Source: an uncultured Dechloromonas sp. | Lineage (GTDB): Bacteria; Pseudomonadota; Gammaproteobacteria; Burkholderiales; Rhodocyclaceae | Length of the DNA: 14,291 nucleotides | Direction of reading: 5' to 3' | NCBI GenBank assembly: GCA_946477505.1 | Contig: CAMKYP010000048.1 | Location: 1 to 14,291 of the forward strand | Shown: one piece after another, positions 1 through 5,966 of the stretch | Position numbering within the stretch: position 1 is the first letter of the stretch | How the letters are laid out: the number at the start of each line of letters is the position of its first letter | Made by a program: the position numbers and the translations under genes | The notes under the pieces: generated by a model | Told to the model about the DNA's origin: nothing | Database searches by the model: none | Seen by the model: only the letters and a program-made list of their open reading frames with translations

Positions 1-1
1 G

Positions 2-1708
2 GCGGCGCCGCATCCATTCCGGCGTCGGCGCCGCCTCGAACGCAGCGGTATTCGCGCCATTTCCGCGCTGGTCGACATCACCAATTACGTGATGCTCGAA
101 CTCGGCCAGCCGCTGCACGCCTTCGACAATACCCGGCTGGAAGGCGCCGTGCATGCCCGCATGGCCAAGCCGGAAGAAAAGCTGCTTCTGCTCAACGAGC
201 AGACCATCGCGGTCGATGGCGACGTGCTGATGATCGCCGACGATGCAAAACCCTTGGCGATGGCCGGCATCATGGGGGGCGAGGAGAGCGGTATCACCCT
301 CGATACGACGGAGCTTTTCCTGGAGTCGGCCTTCTTCGCACCGAAGGCGATTGCCGGCCGTGCCCGCCGCTATGGTTTCGCCTCAGATGCATCGCACCGC
401 TTCGAACGCGGCGTCGATTTCGGCGGTACGCGTGCCGCAATCGAGCGCGCTACCCAGTTGATCCTGGAAATCTGTGGCGGCCAAGCCGGTCCGGTGGTGG
501 AAGCCAAGGCCGAGTTGCCGGCCAGGGCGCCGGTCCGCCTGCGGACAGCGCGTGCAGAGAAGGTTCTTGGCCTGACGCTGGGCGCCGAGCGCATTGCCGG
601 CCTGTTCAAAGGCTTGGCCCTGTCCTTCGTGCAGCAGGGCGACGATTTCCTGGTGACGCCGCCGTCCTGGCGTTTCGACATGGAAATCGAGGAGGATCTG
701 ATCGAGGAAATCGCCCGTCTGTACGGCTACGACAATATCCCATCACCGGCGCCGCGCGGTCGCATGGAGATGATGCTGCAGTCCGAGGCGCAGCGTCCGG
801 CCTATCGCATCCGCCAGATGCTGGCTGATCGTGGCTATCAGGAAGTGGTGAACTACGCTTTCGTCGAAGAGGCTTGGGAGGCCGATTTCGCGGGAAAAAC
901 CGCCGAAGCCGACCTGATTCGCCTGGCCAATCCGATTGCCAGCCAGATGGCTGTCATGCGTTCCAACCTGTTTGGCGGACTGATTTCCAACCTCGTTACT
1001 AACCTGAAGCGCAAGCAAACCCGTGTCCGCTTGTTCGAAGTCGGTCGCTCCTTCCATCGCGATGCGGCGGCGCAGCCGGTAGCTGGTTTCAGTCAACCTT
1101 GGAAGTTGGCTGGCTTGGCGTTTGGTGGCGCCTTGCCAGAAGGTTGGGGATCGGGGTCGCGCAAGGTCGATTTCTACGACGTCAAGGGCGATATCGAGGC
1201 GCTGCTGGCGCCGGCCGTGCTGCGTTTTGAAAAGATGGCCCATCCGGCGCTCCATCCGGGGCGCGCGGCCCGTGTCCTGTTGGACGGCCAGGAAATCGGC
1301 TGCATCGGCGAGTTGCATCCGGAATGGGCCCAGAAGTATGACTTGCCGCAGGCTCCGGTAGTTTTCGAACTCGACTTCGCGGCGGTGAAGGCTGTCCGGG
1401 TGCCGGCCTATGCAGAGGTTTCAAAATTCCCAGCGGTAGTGCGCGACCTTGCTGTAGTGGTCGATCAGGATGTCGCCTTGCAATCCTTGATCGACGGCTT
1501 GAAAGGGCGGGTTTCGGCCCTCGTTCAGGACATCCAGTTGTTCGATGTGTACGTCGGCAAAGGGGTTCCTGAAAACAAAAAAAGTCTTGCTTTCCGTATA
1601 GTTATGCAAGATACTCAACGCACTTTGCAAGATTCGGAAGTTGATGCTGCAATGCAGCAGCTGGTGTCCTGTTTCGAACAGGCATTCGGTGCTCAACTGC
1701 GTGCCTGA
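2..1708 (+). CDS. pheT: Phenylalanine--tRNA ligase beta subunit, 5'-truncated by the window edge
   Basis: PheT is the beta chain of the cytoplasmic alpha2beta2 enzyme that charges tRNA-Phe. The frame is open from base 2, and the first visible residues (APHPF...RLERSGIR) align without gaps to the E. coli stretch APTPLWMKEKLRRCGIR as I remember it. The gene therefore starts upstream, and the Met at 89 is internal. Of 568 visible residues, the N-terminal tRNA-binding-like domain and about 225 residues in all are missing. What remains is the end of the B3/B4 editing region (DITNYVMLELGQPLHAFD), the B5 domain (VTPPSWRFDMEIEEDLIEEI...YGYDNIP), the synthetase-like core, and a C-terminal ferredoxin-fold anticodon-binding domain (SKFPAVVRDLAVVVD ... 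LFDVYVGKGVPENKKSLAFR). pheS should lie just upstream. The stop is 13 bases before ihfA, the usual proteobacterial pheST-ihfA order. Identification is near certain. Confidence 0.97.
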   Translation, partial: AAPHPFRRRRRLERSGIRAISALVDITNYVMLELGQPLHAFDNTRLEGAVHARMAKPEEKLLLLNEQTIAVDGDVLMIADDAKPLAMAGIMGGEESGITLDTTELFLESAFFAPKAIAGRARRYGFASDASHRFERGVDFGGTRAAIERATQLILEICGGQAGPVVEAKAELPARAPVRLRTARAEKVLGLTLGAERIAGLFKGLALSFVQQGDDFLVTPPSWRFDMEIEEDLIEEIARLYGYDNIPSPAPRGRMEMMLQSEAQRPAYRIRQMLADRGYQEVVNYAFVEEAWEADFAGKTAEADLIRLANPIASQMAVMRSNLFGGLISNLVTNLKRKQTRVRLFEVGRSFHRDAAAQPVAGFSQPWKLAGLAFGGALPEGWGSGSRKVDFYDVKGDIEALLAPAVLRFEKMAHPALHPGRAARVLLDGQEIGCIGELHPEWAQKYDLPQAPVVFELDFAAVKAVRVPAYAEVSKFPAVVRDLAVVVDQDVALQSLIDGLKGRVSALVQDIQLFDVYVGKGVPENKKSLAFRIVMQDTQRTLQDSEVDAAMQQLVSCFEQAFGAQLRA

Positions 1709-1721
1709 CGGAACAATAACG

Positions 1722-2024
1722 ATGACGCTGACTAAAGCCGAGCTCGCCGACCTGTTGTTTGAAAAAGTGGGCCTCAACAAACGTGAGGCCAAAGACATGG
1801 TTGAGGCTTTCTTCGAAGAAATCCGGAATGCCTTGGAAACCGGGGATGGCGTCAAGCTGTCCGGTTTTGGCAATTTTCAGTTGCGCGACAAACCGCAACG
1901 CCCGGGGCGCAACCCCAAGACCGGCCAGGAAATCCCCATTACGGCACGTCGTGTCGTCACCTTCCACGCCAGCCAGAAACTTAAATCGGACGTTGAACTA
2001 GCCTTCGATGGAACCGCGGCATAA
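1722..2024 (+). CDS. ihfA: Integration host factor subunit alpha
   Basis: IHF-alpha pairs with IHF-beta (encoded elsewhere) to form a nucleoid protein that bends DNA sharply at specific sites. It acts in transcription, replication and site-specific recombination, including integration of many mobile elements. The 100-residue product has the normal family length. It carries the HU/IHF signature with the intercalating beta-arm GRNPKTGQEIPI (about 62-73), preceded by VKLSGFGNF. The start is ATG 1722, giving MTLTKAELADLLFEKVGLNK, which matches the family N-terminus; the frame is open further upstream but only as overlap with pheT. The ribosome site is weak (GGAA about 8 bases upstream). The start lies 13 bases after pheT, so expression is probably coupled to the pheST operon. 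The 3' end overlaps the next gene by 17 bases. Confidence 0.97.
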   Translation: MTLTKAELADLLFEKVGLNKREAKDMVEAFFEEIRNALETGDGVKLSGFGNFQLRDKPQRPGRNPKTGQEIPITARRVVTFHASQKLKSDVELAFDGTAA

Positions 2025-2385
2025 AACTGCAGGCGGCGATGAGTTGCCGCCGATTCCCGCCAAACGCTACTTCACTATCGGTGAGGTCAGTGAGTTGTGC
2101 GGTGTCAAACCCCACGTACTGCGCTACTGGGAGCAGGAATTCAACCAACTGAAGCCGGTCAAGCGGCGCGGTAACCGCAGATATTACCAGCATCACGAGG
2201 TGCTGCTGGTGCGTCGCATTAGAGAGCTTCTTTATAATCAAGGTTTTACGATAAGCGGTGCGCGCAATAGGCTGGATGAAGGTGGTGCGGTCGAAGTGGT
2301 GGCTGCCGATGCGCCGGAAGCTGCCAAGATACCGGGTGGCCTGCGCGGTGAATTGAAATCTATTATTGAGATGCTGCAGCTGTGA
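2008..2385 (+). CDS. MerR-family transcriptional regulator (ihfA-linked)
   Basis: This is a 125-residue DNA-binding protein whose N-terminal winged helix-turn-helix is typical of MerR: YFTIGEVSELCGVKPHVLRYWEQEF at about 21-45, then the wing (VKRRGNRRYY, 51-60) and a helix ending GFTISGARNRL. There is no cysteine cluster or long effector domain at the C-terminus, so it is not a metal sensor of the classical type. A short MerR protein in this position after ihfA is common in proteobacteria, and its target is not known to me. The start ATG 2008 lies inside ihfA and gives a 17-base overlap, which suggests translational coupling. The stop (2383-2385) sits in the promoter region of the downstream tRNA. 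Family assignment is firm; function is not. Confidence 0.93.
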   Translation: MEPRHKTAGGDELPPIPAKRYFTIGEVSELCGVKPHVLRYWEQEFNQLKPVKRRGNRRYYQHHEVLLVRRIRELLYNQGFTISGARNRLDEGGAVEVVAADAPEAAKIPGGLRGELKSIIEMLQL

Positions 2386-2403
2386 AAATGGCTGCATTTC
2401 AGA

Positions 2404-2409
2404 TATAAT
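2404..2409 (+). promoter_or_regulatory. -10 box of the tRNA-Pro promoter
   Basis: A perfect TATAAT lies 13 bases before the mature tRNA. It is followed by a GC-rich stretch (GCAGGGC) that would act as a stringent-type discriminator. Transcription would start near 2416, leaving a leader of about 7 bases. No convincing -35 hexamer is present at the expected place (2380-2386, overlapping the merR stop), so the promoter depends on its -10 box or on read-through from ihfA-merR. Confidence 0.65.
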
Positions 2410-2421
2410 GCAGGGCTCGTG

Positions 2422-2499
<78 letters not shown>

Positions 2500-2515
2500 A
2501 GAGAATCAAGCACTT

Positions 2516-2541
2516 AGGCCAATCTTCGGATTGGCCTTTTT
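2516..2541 (+). terminator. Rho-independent terminator after tRNA-Pro
   Basis: AGGCCAAT (2516-2523) pairs perfectly with ATTGGCCT (2530-2537). It encloses C(TTCG)G, the exceptionally stable UUCG tetraloop with its C-G closing pair, so the stem is 9 base pairs. A T-run (2537-2541) and a second T-run just beyond follow. It ends tRNA transcription and shields the downstream accessory DNA from read-through. Confidence 0.9.
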
Positions 2542-2556
2542 GCTTTTTGTTGGCTG

Positions 2557-2575
2557 GGGGAACGATCAGGGGAAC
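2557..2575 (+). repeat. Two direct GGGGAAC repeats, possible integrase arm sites
   Basis: GGGGAAC occurs at 2557-2563 and again at 2569-2575, 12 bases apart, about 60 bases inside the putative element from the tRNA. Short direct repeats at this distance from the core are what arm-type sites of tyrosine integrases look like. With only two copies of a 7-mer and no integrase in view, this is a suggestion only. Confidence 0.3.
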
Positions 2576-2745
2576 AGTTGTTACGTGCTAGCCGTTGCAG
2601 AAGGCAGGGGATAGCCGTCGCGCTGCGCCGCAGCGATCTTCTCATCATTGCCGAGCGCGCCGCGGAACTCGTACCCAAGGCCAGTCAGAAGGGCTCTCCT
2701 GGGCGACTTCATGATTGGCGATGATTGGATTGGCCCTTAATGGCG

Positions 2746-2821
2746 TCCGAAATAGATCTACAATTTTCGGACATTGTGTTCTTGCTAATTGTCCGGAAAA
2801 GTTATACAAATATCGGACAAT
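2746..2821 (+). promoter_or_regulatory. Abi-operon promoter with two inverted-repeat operators
   Basis: Four half-sites of alternating orientation lie roughly 21-25 bases centre to centre, about two helical turns. They are TCCGAAA (2746-2752), TTTCGGACA (2765-2773), ATTGTCCG (2788-2795) and CGGACAAT (2814-2821). The first pair forms one inverted repeat, and the second forms a perfect 8-base inverted repeat with an 18-base spacer. Inside the second lies a likely -10 (TATACA, 2803-2808) with a TTGCTA -35 candidate at 2783-2788; a 17-base spacing is obtained only if TACAAA (2806-2811) is used instead. The last half-site overlaps the ATG (2820). AbiEi-type antitoxins are known to repress their own promoter by binding paired inverted repeats, so autoregulation by the first gene is the natural reading. 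Confidence 0.65.
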
Positions 2822-3548
2822 GAGGCCCATATCCGATCTCAAATCCGCTATCTCGTCGCAAATCAATGCCGCCGGTCCCGGCCATGTCTGGGTGCCTACC
2901 GACTTTGCACATCTCGGCAACCGTGATGCGATCGACAAGACGCTCCAACGCATGGTGCTGGCGGGTGACCTGCGGCGTATTGATCGAGGTTTATACGACA
3001 AGCCCAGCCTCAACCGTCTGACCAAGCGTCCCAGCACTCCCGACTATCGCGCGATTGTCGATGCCATCGCGCGGCGCGACCAACTGCGTCTGCTGGTGGA
3101 TGGGATGACCGCAGCCAACGATCTTGGCCTGACGGATGCCGTCCCGGCTCGTGTCACCCTTCATACCGACGCACGTCGCCGGGCGATCAAACTCGACAAA
3201 CTCGTCATCGACTTCAAGCAAACCGCCCCCAGTCGCCTTTATTGGGCTGATCGTCCCGCCATGCGAGTTGTGCAGGCCCTACATTGGCTGAAGGACACGC
3301 TGATCTCCGACCATGACCACATCGTGAACCGACTAAGCCAACTACTCGTCGATTCCGCCCAAGGGGCTGCGATCTGCCAGGACCTGCGCGATGGTTTCAA
3401 CGTGCTGCCGGCGTGGATACAAAGTCTGGTCCGTGATCTACCCGGTTGTGATCCACTGGGGTCCGTACCCATGACCTTGCCGGCACCTAGCGGCGTGAAG
3501 CCCCCGGCAGATTCATCTTGGGCCAAGGGTATAAGGGGGGGCCGTTGA
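2820..3548 (+). CDS. AbiEi/DUF6088-type antitoxin and transcriptional repressor
   Basis: This 242-residue protein is the likely antitoxin of a type IV toxin-antitoxin pair, in which the antitoxin counters the toxin without a stable complex and represses its own operon. The N-terminal part is a winged helix (VWVPTDFAHLGNRDAIDKTL, about 23-42, then LAGDLRRIDRGLYDKP, 47-62), the hallmark of AbiEi/DUF6088 proteins. The central part (PDYRAIVDAI ... ANDLGLTDAVPARVTLHTDA ... RPAMRVVQALHWL) is the family's C-terminal domain as I remember it. The start is ATG 2820, because the residues before it in the frame are AT-rich promoter DNA and the only earlier start is a TTG. No Shine-Dalgarno is present, and the predicted transcription start is only a few bases upstream, so the mRNA may be almost leaderless. 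Its stop overlaps the toxin start. Confidence 0.85.
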   Translation: MRPISDLKSAISSQINAAGPGHVWVPTDFAHLGNRDAIDKTLQRMVLAGDLRRIDRGLYDKPSLNRLTKRPSTPDYRAIVDAIARRDQLRLLVDGMTAANDLGLTDAVPARVTLHTDARRRAIKLDKLVIDFKQTAPSRLYWADRPAMRVVQALHWLKDTLISDHDHIVNRLSQLLVDSAQGAAICQDLRDGFNVLPAWIQSLVRDLPGCDPLGSVPMTLPAPSGVKPPADSSWAKGIRGGR

Positions 3549-4624
3549 ATCCTTCATTTCACGATGTCATCACCGCTGCCGATGGTGATCGACTCGCTTT
3601 GTTTCTCGGCGCGGCCACGCGCTTGGGTACGGCGGTTCAGAACGTCGAGAAGGACTTCTGGGTCTGCTGGACCCTGGATGCCTTGTTCAACGGATTGGCT
3701 ACTGGCGGACCTCGGCTCTTGTTCAAGGGGGGCACTTCCCTGTCCAAGGCCTTCGGCCTGATCTCCCGCTTCTCCGAGGACATCGACATCACGGTTTTCC
3801 GTGGCGATCTGGGACAGGCCGCTGAGGTGGCAGAACTGGACGCCTTGAGCGGCAAGAAGCGCCGGGCTCGCCTTGAAGCCATCCGGCTGGCTTGTCAAGC
3901 CTACATCGCCGGCCCATTGGCGGATGAATTCACTCAGATCGCCGCTGCCGTCATTCCCGATGGCCGCTTCCACCTGGAACTCGATCCGGACGACAAAGAC
4001 GGCCAGACCCTGTTGTTCTGGTATCCCGCCGTCACGCCCACGACCAACGACTACATCCGCTCCGCCGTGAAAATCGAGTCCGGTGCGAAGTCGGCACTCG
4101 ACCCCCATATTGCGGCAACGGTCACGCCATATATTGCGCAGGACTTGCCCGCGCTGGATCTCACCGTAAGCAACGTGACCACCGTAAAGCCGGAGCGCAC
4201 CTTCTGGGACAAGGTCATCATCCTGCATGGCTTGCGGCAGTGGCACGACCGTCGCGGAGAACTGCGGCACGGCGGGCAGCGCGTCTCGCGCCACTATTAC
4301 GATGTGCACCAACTGATGCAGGCAACCGCATCGCCCGAGTGGCAGGCCGATCAGGCACGCCCGATAGATTGCGCTCACCACGCCAGGCTTTTCTTCGGCA
4401 GTGCCGACCTGGGGCTGAATGCCGCCGAACCCGGTACATTCACGCTCATGCCCAGTCCGGCGATGTGTGAAGCACTTGCCAAAGACTACGCAGCGATGGC
4501 CGGCATGGTTTTCGGCGAAGTTCCACAGCTTGACGTGGTACTTGCCAACGTCGAGCGATTCGAACAGATCGTCAATGGGACAGCGAAGGCCGTACCGCTC
4601 GTGCCGAAGGAGTCGGCTCTGTGA
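3545..4624 (+). CDS. AbiEii-type nucleotidyltransferase toxin
   Basis: This is the toxin partner of the preceding antitoxin. AbiEii/AbiGii proteins are DNA-polymerase-beta-fold nucleotidyltransferases; characterised relatives modify tRNA 3' ends and stop growth reversibly. The 359-residue product carries the core motif KGGTSL (61-66) followed by the metal-binding SEDID (77-81, aspartates 79 and 81), and a later motif VKPERTFWDKVIILHGL shared by the family. No ATG or GTG precedes the core. TTG 3545 is chosen because it makes a TTGA overlap with the antitoxin stop and follows AAGGGGGG (3533-3540); the alternative TTG at 3518 adds nine residues. The catalytic residues look intact. It overlaps the next gene by GTGA, so all three genes are translationally coupled. 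Confidence 0.87.
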   Translation: MNPSFHDVITAADGDRLALFLGAATRLGTAVQNVEKDFWVCWTLDALFNGLATGGPRLLFKGGTSLSKAFGLISRFSEDIDITVFRGDLGQAAEVAELDALSGKKRRARLEAIRLACQAYIAGPLADEFTQIAAAVIPDGRFHLELDPDDKDGQTLLFWYPAVTPTTNDYIRSAVKIESGAKSALDPHIAATVTPYIAQDLPALDLTVSNVTTVKPERTFWDKVIILHGLRQWHDRRGELRHGGQRVSRHYYDVHQLMQATASPEWQADQARPIDCAHHARLFFGSADLGLNAAEPGTFTLMPSPAMCEALAKDYAAMAGMVFGEVPQLDVVLANVERFEQIVNGTAKAVPLVPKESAL

Positions 4625-5535
4625 ACGACTATTTCAGCGACCGGGAAAATGGGCCGCGGGCGCGAACCGAGCTGGTGATTTCACCCGCCGTCTGGGCGGG
4701 CTTGGTGGCAACGGTACAGGCCCTGATCAACAGCGGGGCCTTCGGGTTGCGTTTTCCCGAGCGCTGTCCAGATGGACAAGCCGTTTGCGGTTGCGATACG
4801 GATGCTCTGGCCGCTTCCGTGATTGCGGAGATGCCGGGGTTGGCTTGGCCGCTCGAAACCACGTGTCTGGTGGAAGAAGGTTTCCTATCGCAGCGAGAGC
4901 CCTTTGCGCCGGACACGCTGCTCATCCTGGATTTCATCGAGTTCATCTACGCTTCGGTGGCGAAGCCGATTCCCGGGAAACACCACGATTTCTTCAGCCA
5001 CCACCATTTGACCTTCGACCAACACTCGGGACAGGAAGAGTTCCGGGCGACCGTAAATCGCATCTTTTCGCGCAACGGCGTGGCTTTCGAGATGTTGTCG
5101 ACCGGCCGCATCGTGCGCGTGCTTCCGCCGGTGCTTGGGGAAGATTTGAAGCGGACAATTTTTCGGACTGGAGACCGGACCCTCGATAACATGCTGGAGG
5201 AGTGTCGGACCAAGTTTTCTGACCGGAATCCTCTGGTACGGCGCGAGGCCTTGGAGCGCTTGTGGGATGGGTGGGAGCGCCTCAAGTCTCTTGCGGACCC
5301 CGGCGACAAGAAGAGGTCTATCAAGATCATTCTCGATGCCACCGCTGCAGAGCCATCACTCCGGGCACGACTGGAGGGAGAGGCGACAGAATTGAATTCC
5401 ATCGGAAACAGTCATCTCATTCGTCATTCAGAAGTCAATCAAGTGCCGGTCATCGATGTGGATCAGGTTGACTACCTGTTTCATCGCCTGTTCGCGATGA
5501 TCCAGTTGGTATTGAGGAAAAAGGGCTCCACATGA
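4621..5535 (+). CDS. AbiJ-NTD4-like putative abortive-infection protein
   Basis: This is the third gene of the Abi operon. It starts at GTG 4621 with a very good AAGGAG (4607-4612) eight bases upstream and overlaps the toxin stop by four bases. The 304-residue soluble product begins YFSDRENGPRARTE (4-17), followed by ISPAVWAGLVATVQ. This resembles AbiJ N-terminal-domain proteins, which often begin F-S-D/E-R-x-G. A central His-rich stretch (KHHDFFSHHHLTFDQ, about 120-134) and REALERLWDGWERLK (208-222) are distinctive. The C-terminal helical end (IGNSHLIRHSE ... VDYLFHRLFAMIQLVLR) recalls the HEPN-like C-terminus of Abi proteins. The canonical R-x4-6-H ribonuclease motif is not clearly present, so nuclease activity is unproven. 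Assignment rests on recalled similarity; the gene itself is certain. It could be a second effector, a sensor, or a protein that adjusts the toxin pair. Confidence 0.7.
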   Translation: MNDYFSDRENGPRARTELVISPAVWAGLVATVQALINSGAFGLRFPERCPDGQAVCGCDTDALAASVIAEMPGLAWPLETTCLVEEGFLSQREPFAPDTLLILDFIEFIYASVAKPIPGKHHDFFSHHHLTFDQHSGQEEFRATVNRIFSRNGVAFEMLSTGRIVRVLPPVLGEDLKRTIFRTGDRTLDNMLEECRTKFSDRNPLVRREALERLWDGWERLKSLADPGDKKRSIKIILDATAAEPSLRARLEGEATELNSIGNSHLIRHSEVNQVPVIDVDQVDYLFHRLFAMIQLVLRKKGST

Positions 5536-5600
5536 GAGATGATCCGGGGCGGCGGGTCTTGGTGGTGGAAATGTTGGCTGGGTAGCAGGCCATACGCTTG

Positions 5601-5626
5601 CAACCTACGCCATCAGCGTTAGGCTG
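5601..5626. repeat. Imperfect inverted repeat ahead of the small membrane gene
   Basis: CCTACGC (5604-5610) and GCGTTAGG (5616-5623) are inverted copies apart from one extra T, around a CATCA loop, and CA/TG extend the stem. It ends six bases before the AGGAGG (5632-5637) of the next gene and is not followed by a T-run, so it is not a standard terminator. It could be an operator or an mRNA hairpin affecting translation of the downstream gene. Confidence 0.35.
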
Positions 5627-5642
5627 AATCCAGGAGGCAGAC

Positions 5643-5966
5643 ATGAGAAAACTCATCTTCATCGGATTCATCGCGCTCGGCGCCTTGATTGGGTTGGTCA
5701 CTGTTGTAAAAAGCGACTGGGAAACCCGCTTGGTCATGATGGCCGTCGGTGCGCTGGTCGGTACGGCCATTGGTGGCGGATTGACGCGAATGCGCTCCAG
5801 GCCTCTGCCGAGAGAGTCTTCGTGGTTGGACCAGCCGCACGGACACGGGACGCCGGAGGATGAGTTGGTTCGGAATTACTGGCGCGATCGGGGGCACGCG
5901 CCATTCATGAAGCCGCCTGAGGCTGTCCCTGATAAGCATATGTTCGACCCTGACAGACTCGGCTGA
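5643..5966 (+). CDS. Small two-helix inner-membrane protein, possible entry-exclusion factor
   Basis: The 107-residue product has two hydrophobic segments, about 3-21 (KLIFIGFIALGALIGLVTV) and 29-47 (RLVMMAVGALVGTAIGGGL), and a polar tail of about 60 residues (HGHGTPEDELVRNYWRDRGH...). The start is secure: AGGAGG at 5632-5637 with a five-base spacer to ATG. I do not recognise the family. The gene is separated from the Abi operon by 107 bases and its stop directly abuts the traG stop on the other strand (TGA 5964-5966, then traG's TAG 5969-5967), with no base between. In F the entry-exclusion gene traS, and in SXT/R391 eex, lie next to traG and encode small inner-membrane proteins. Location and architecture make a similar role possible here, but orientation differs and no sequence match is claimed. 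It could also be an unrelated cargo protein. Confidence 0.75.
   Translation: MRKLIFIGFIALGALIGLVTVVKSDWETRLVMMAVGALVGTAIGGGLTRMRSRPLPRESSWLDQPHGHGTPEDELVRNYWRDRGHAPFMKPPEAVPDKHMFDPDRLG

Larger units (their letters stand above)
2500..2819. other. Junction region without a firm gene
   Basis: This 320-base stretch separates the tRNA from the Abi operon. It holds the tRNA terminator (2516-2541), two GGGGAAC repeats (2557-2575), a coding-like segment (about 2581-2724) and the promoter-operator of the next operon (2746-2821). Within the coding-like segment two short frames have GC-rich third positions. On the - strand, 2712-2581 gives 43 residues (MKSPRRALLTGLGYEFRGAL...). On the + strand a frame is open to TGA 2722-2724 (...ALRRSDLLIIAERAAELVPK...). 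Neither has a Shine-Dalgarno site or a family I recognise. The segment may be a gene remnant or element-end DNA. ATGATTGG is directly repeated at 2711 and 2721. Confidence 0.5.

Noticed and set aside
5616..5624. GCGTTAGGC resembling the right core of an integron attC site
   Set aside because: GTTRRRY matches occur often by chance. No RYYYAAC partner or attC-sized hairpin is found upstream and no integron integrase is in view.
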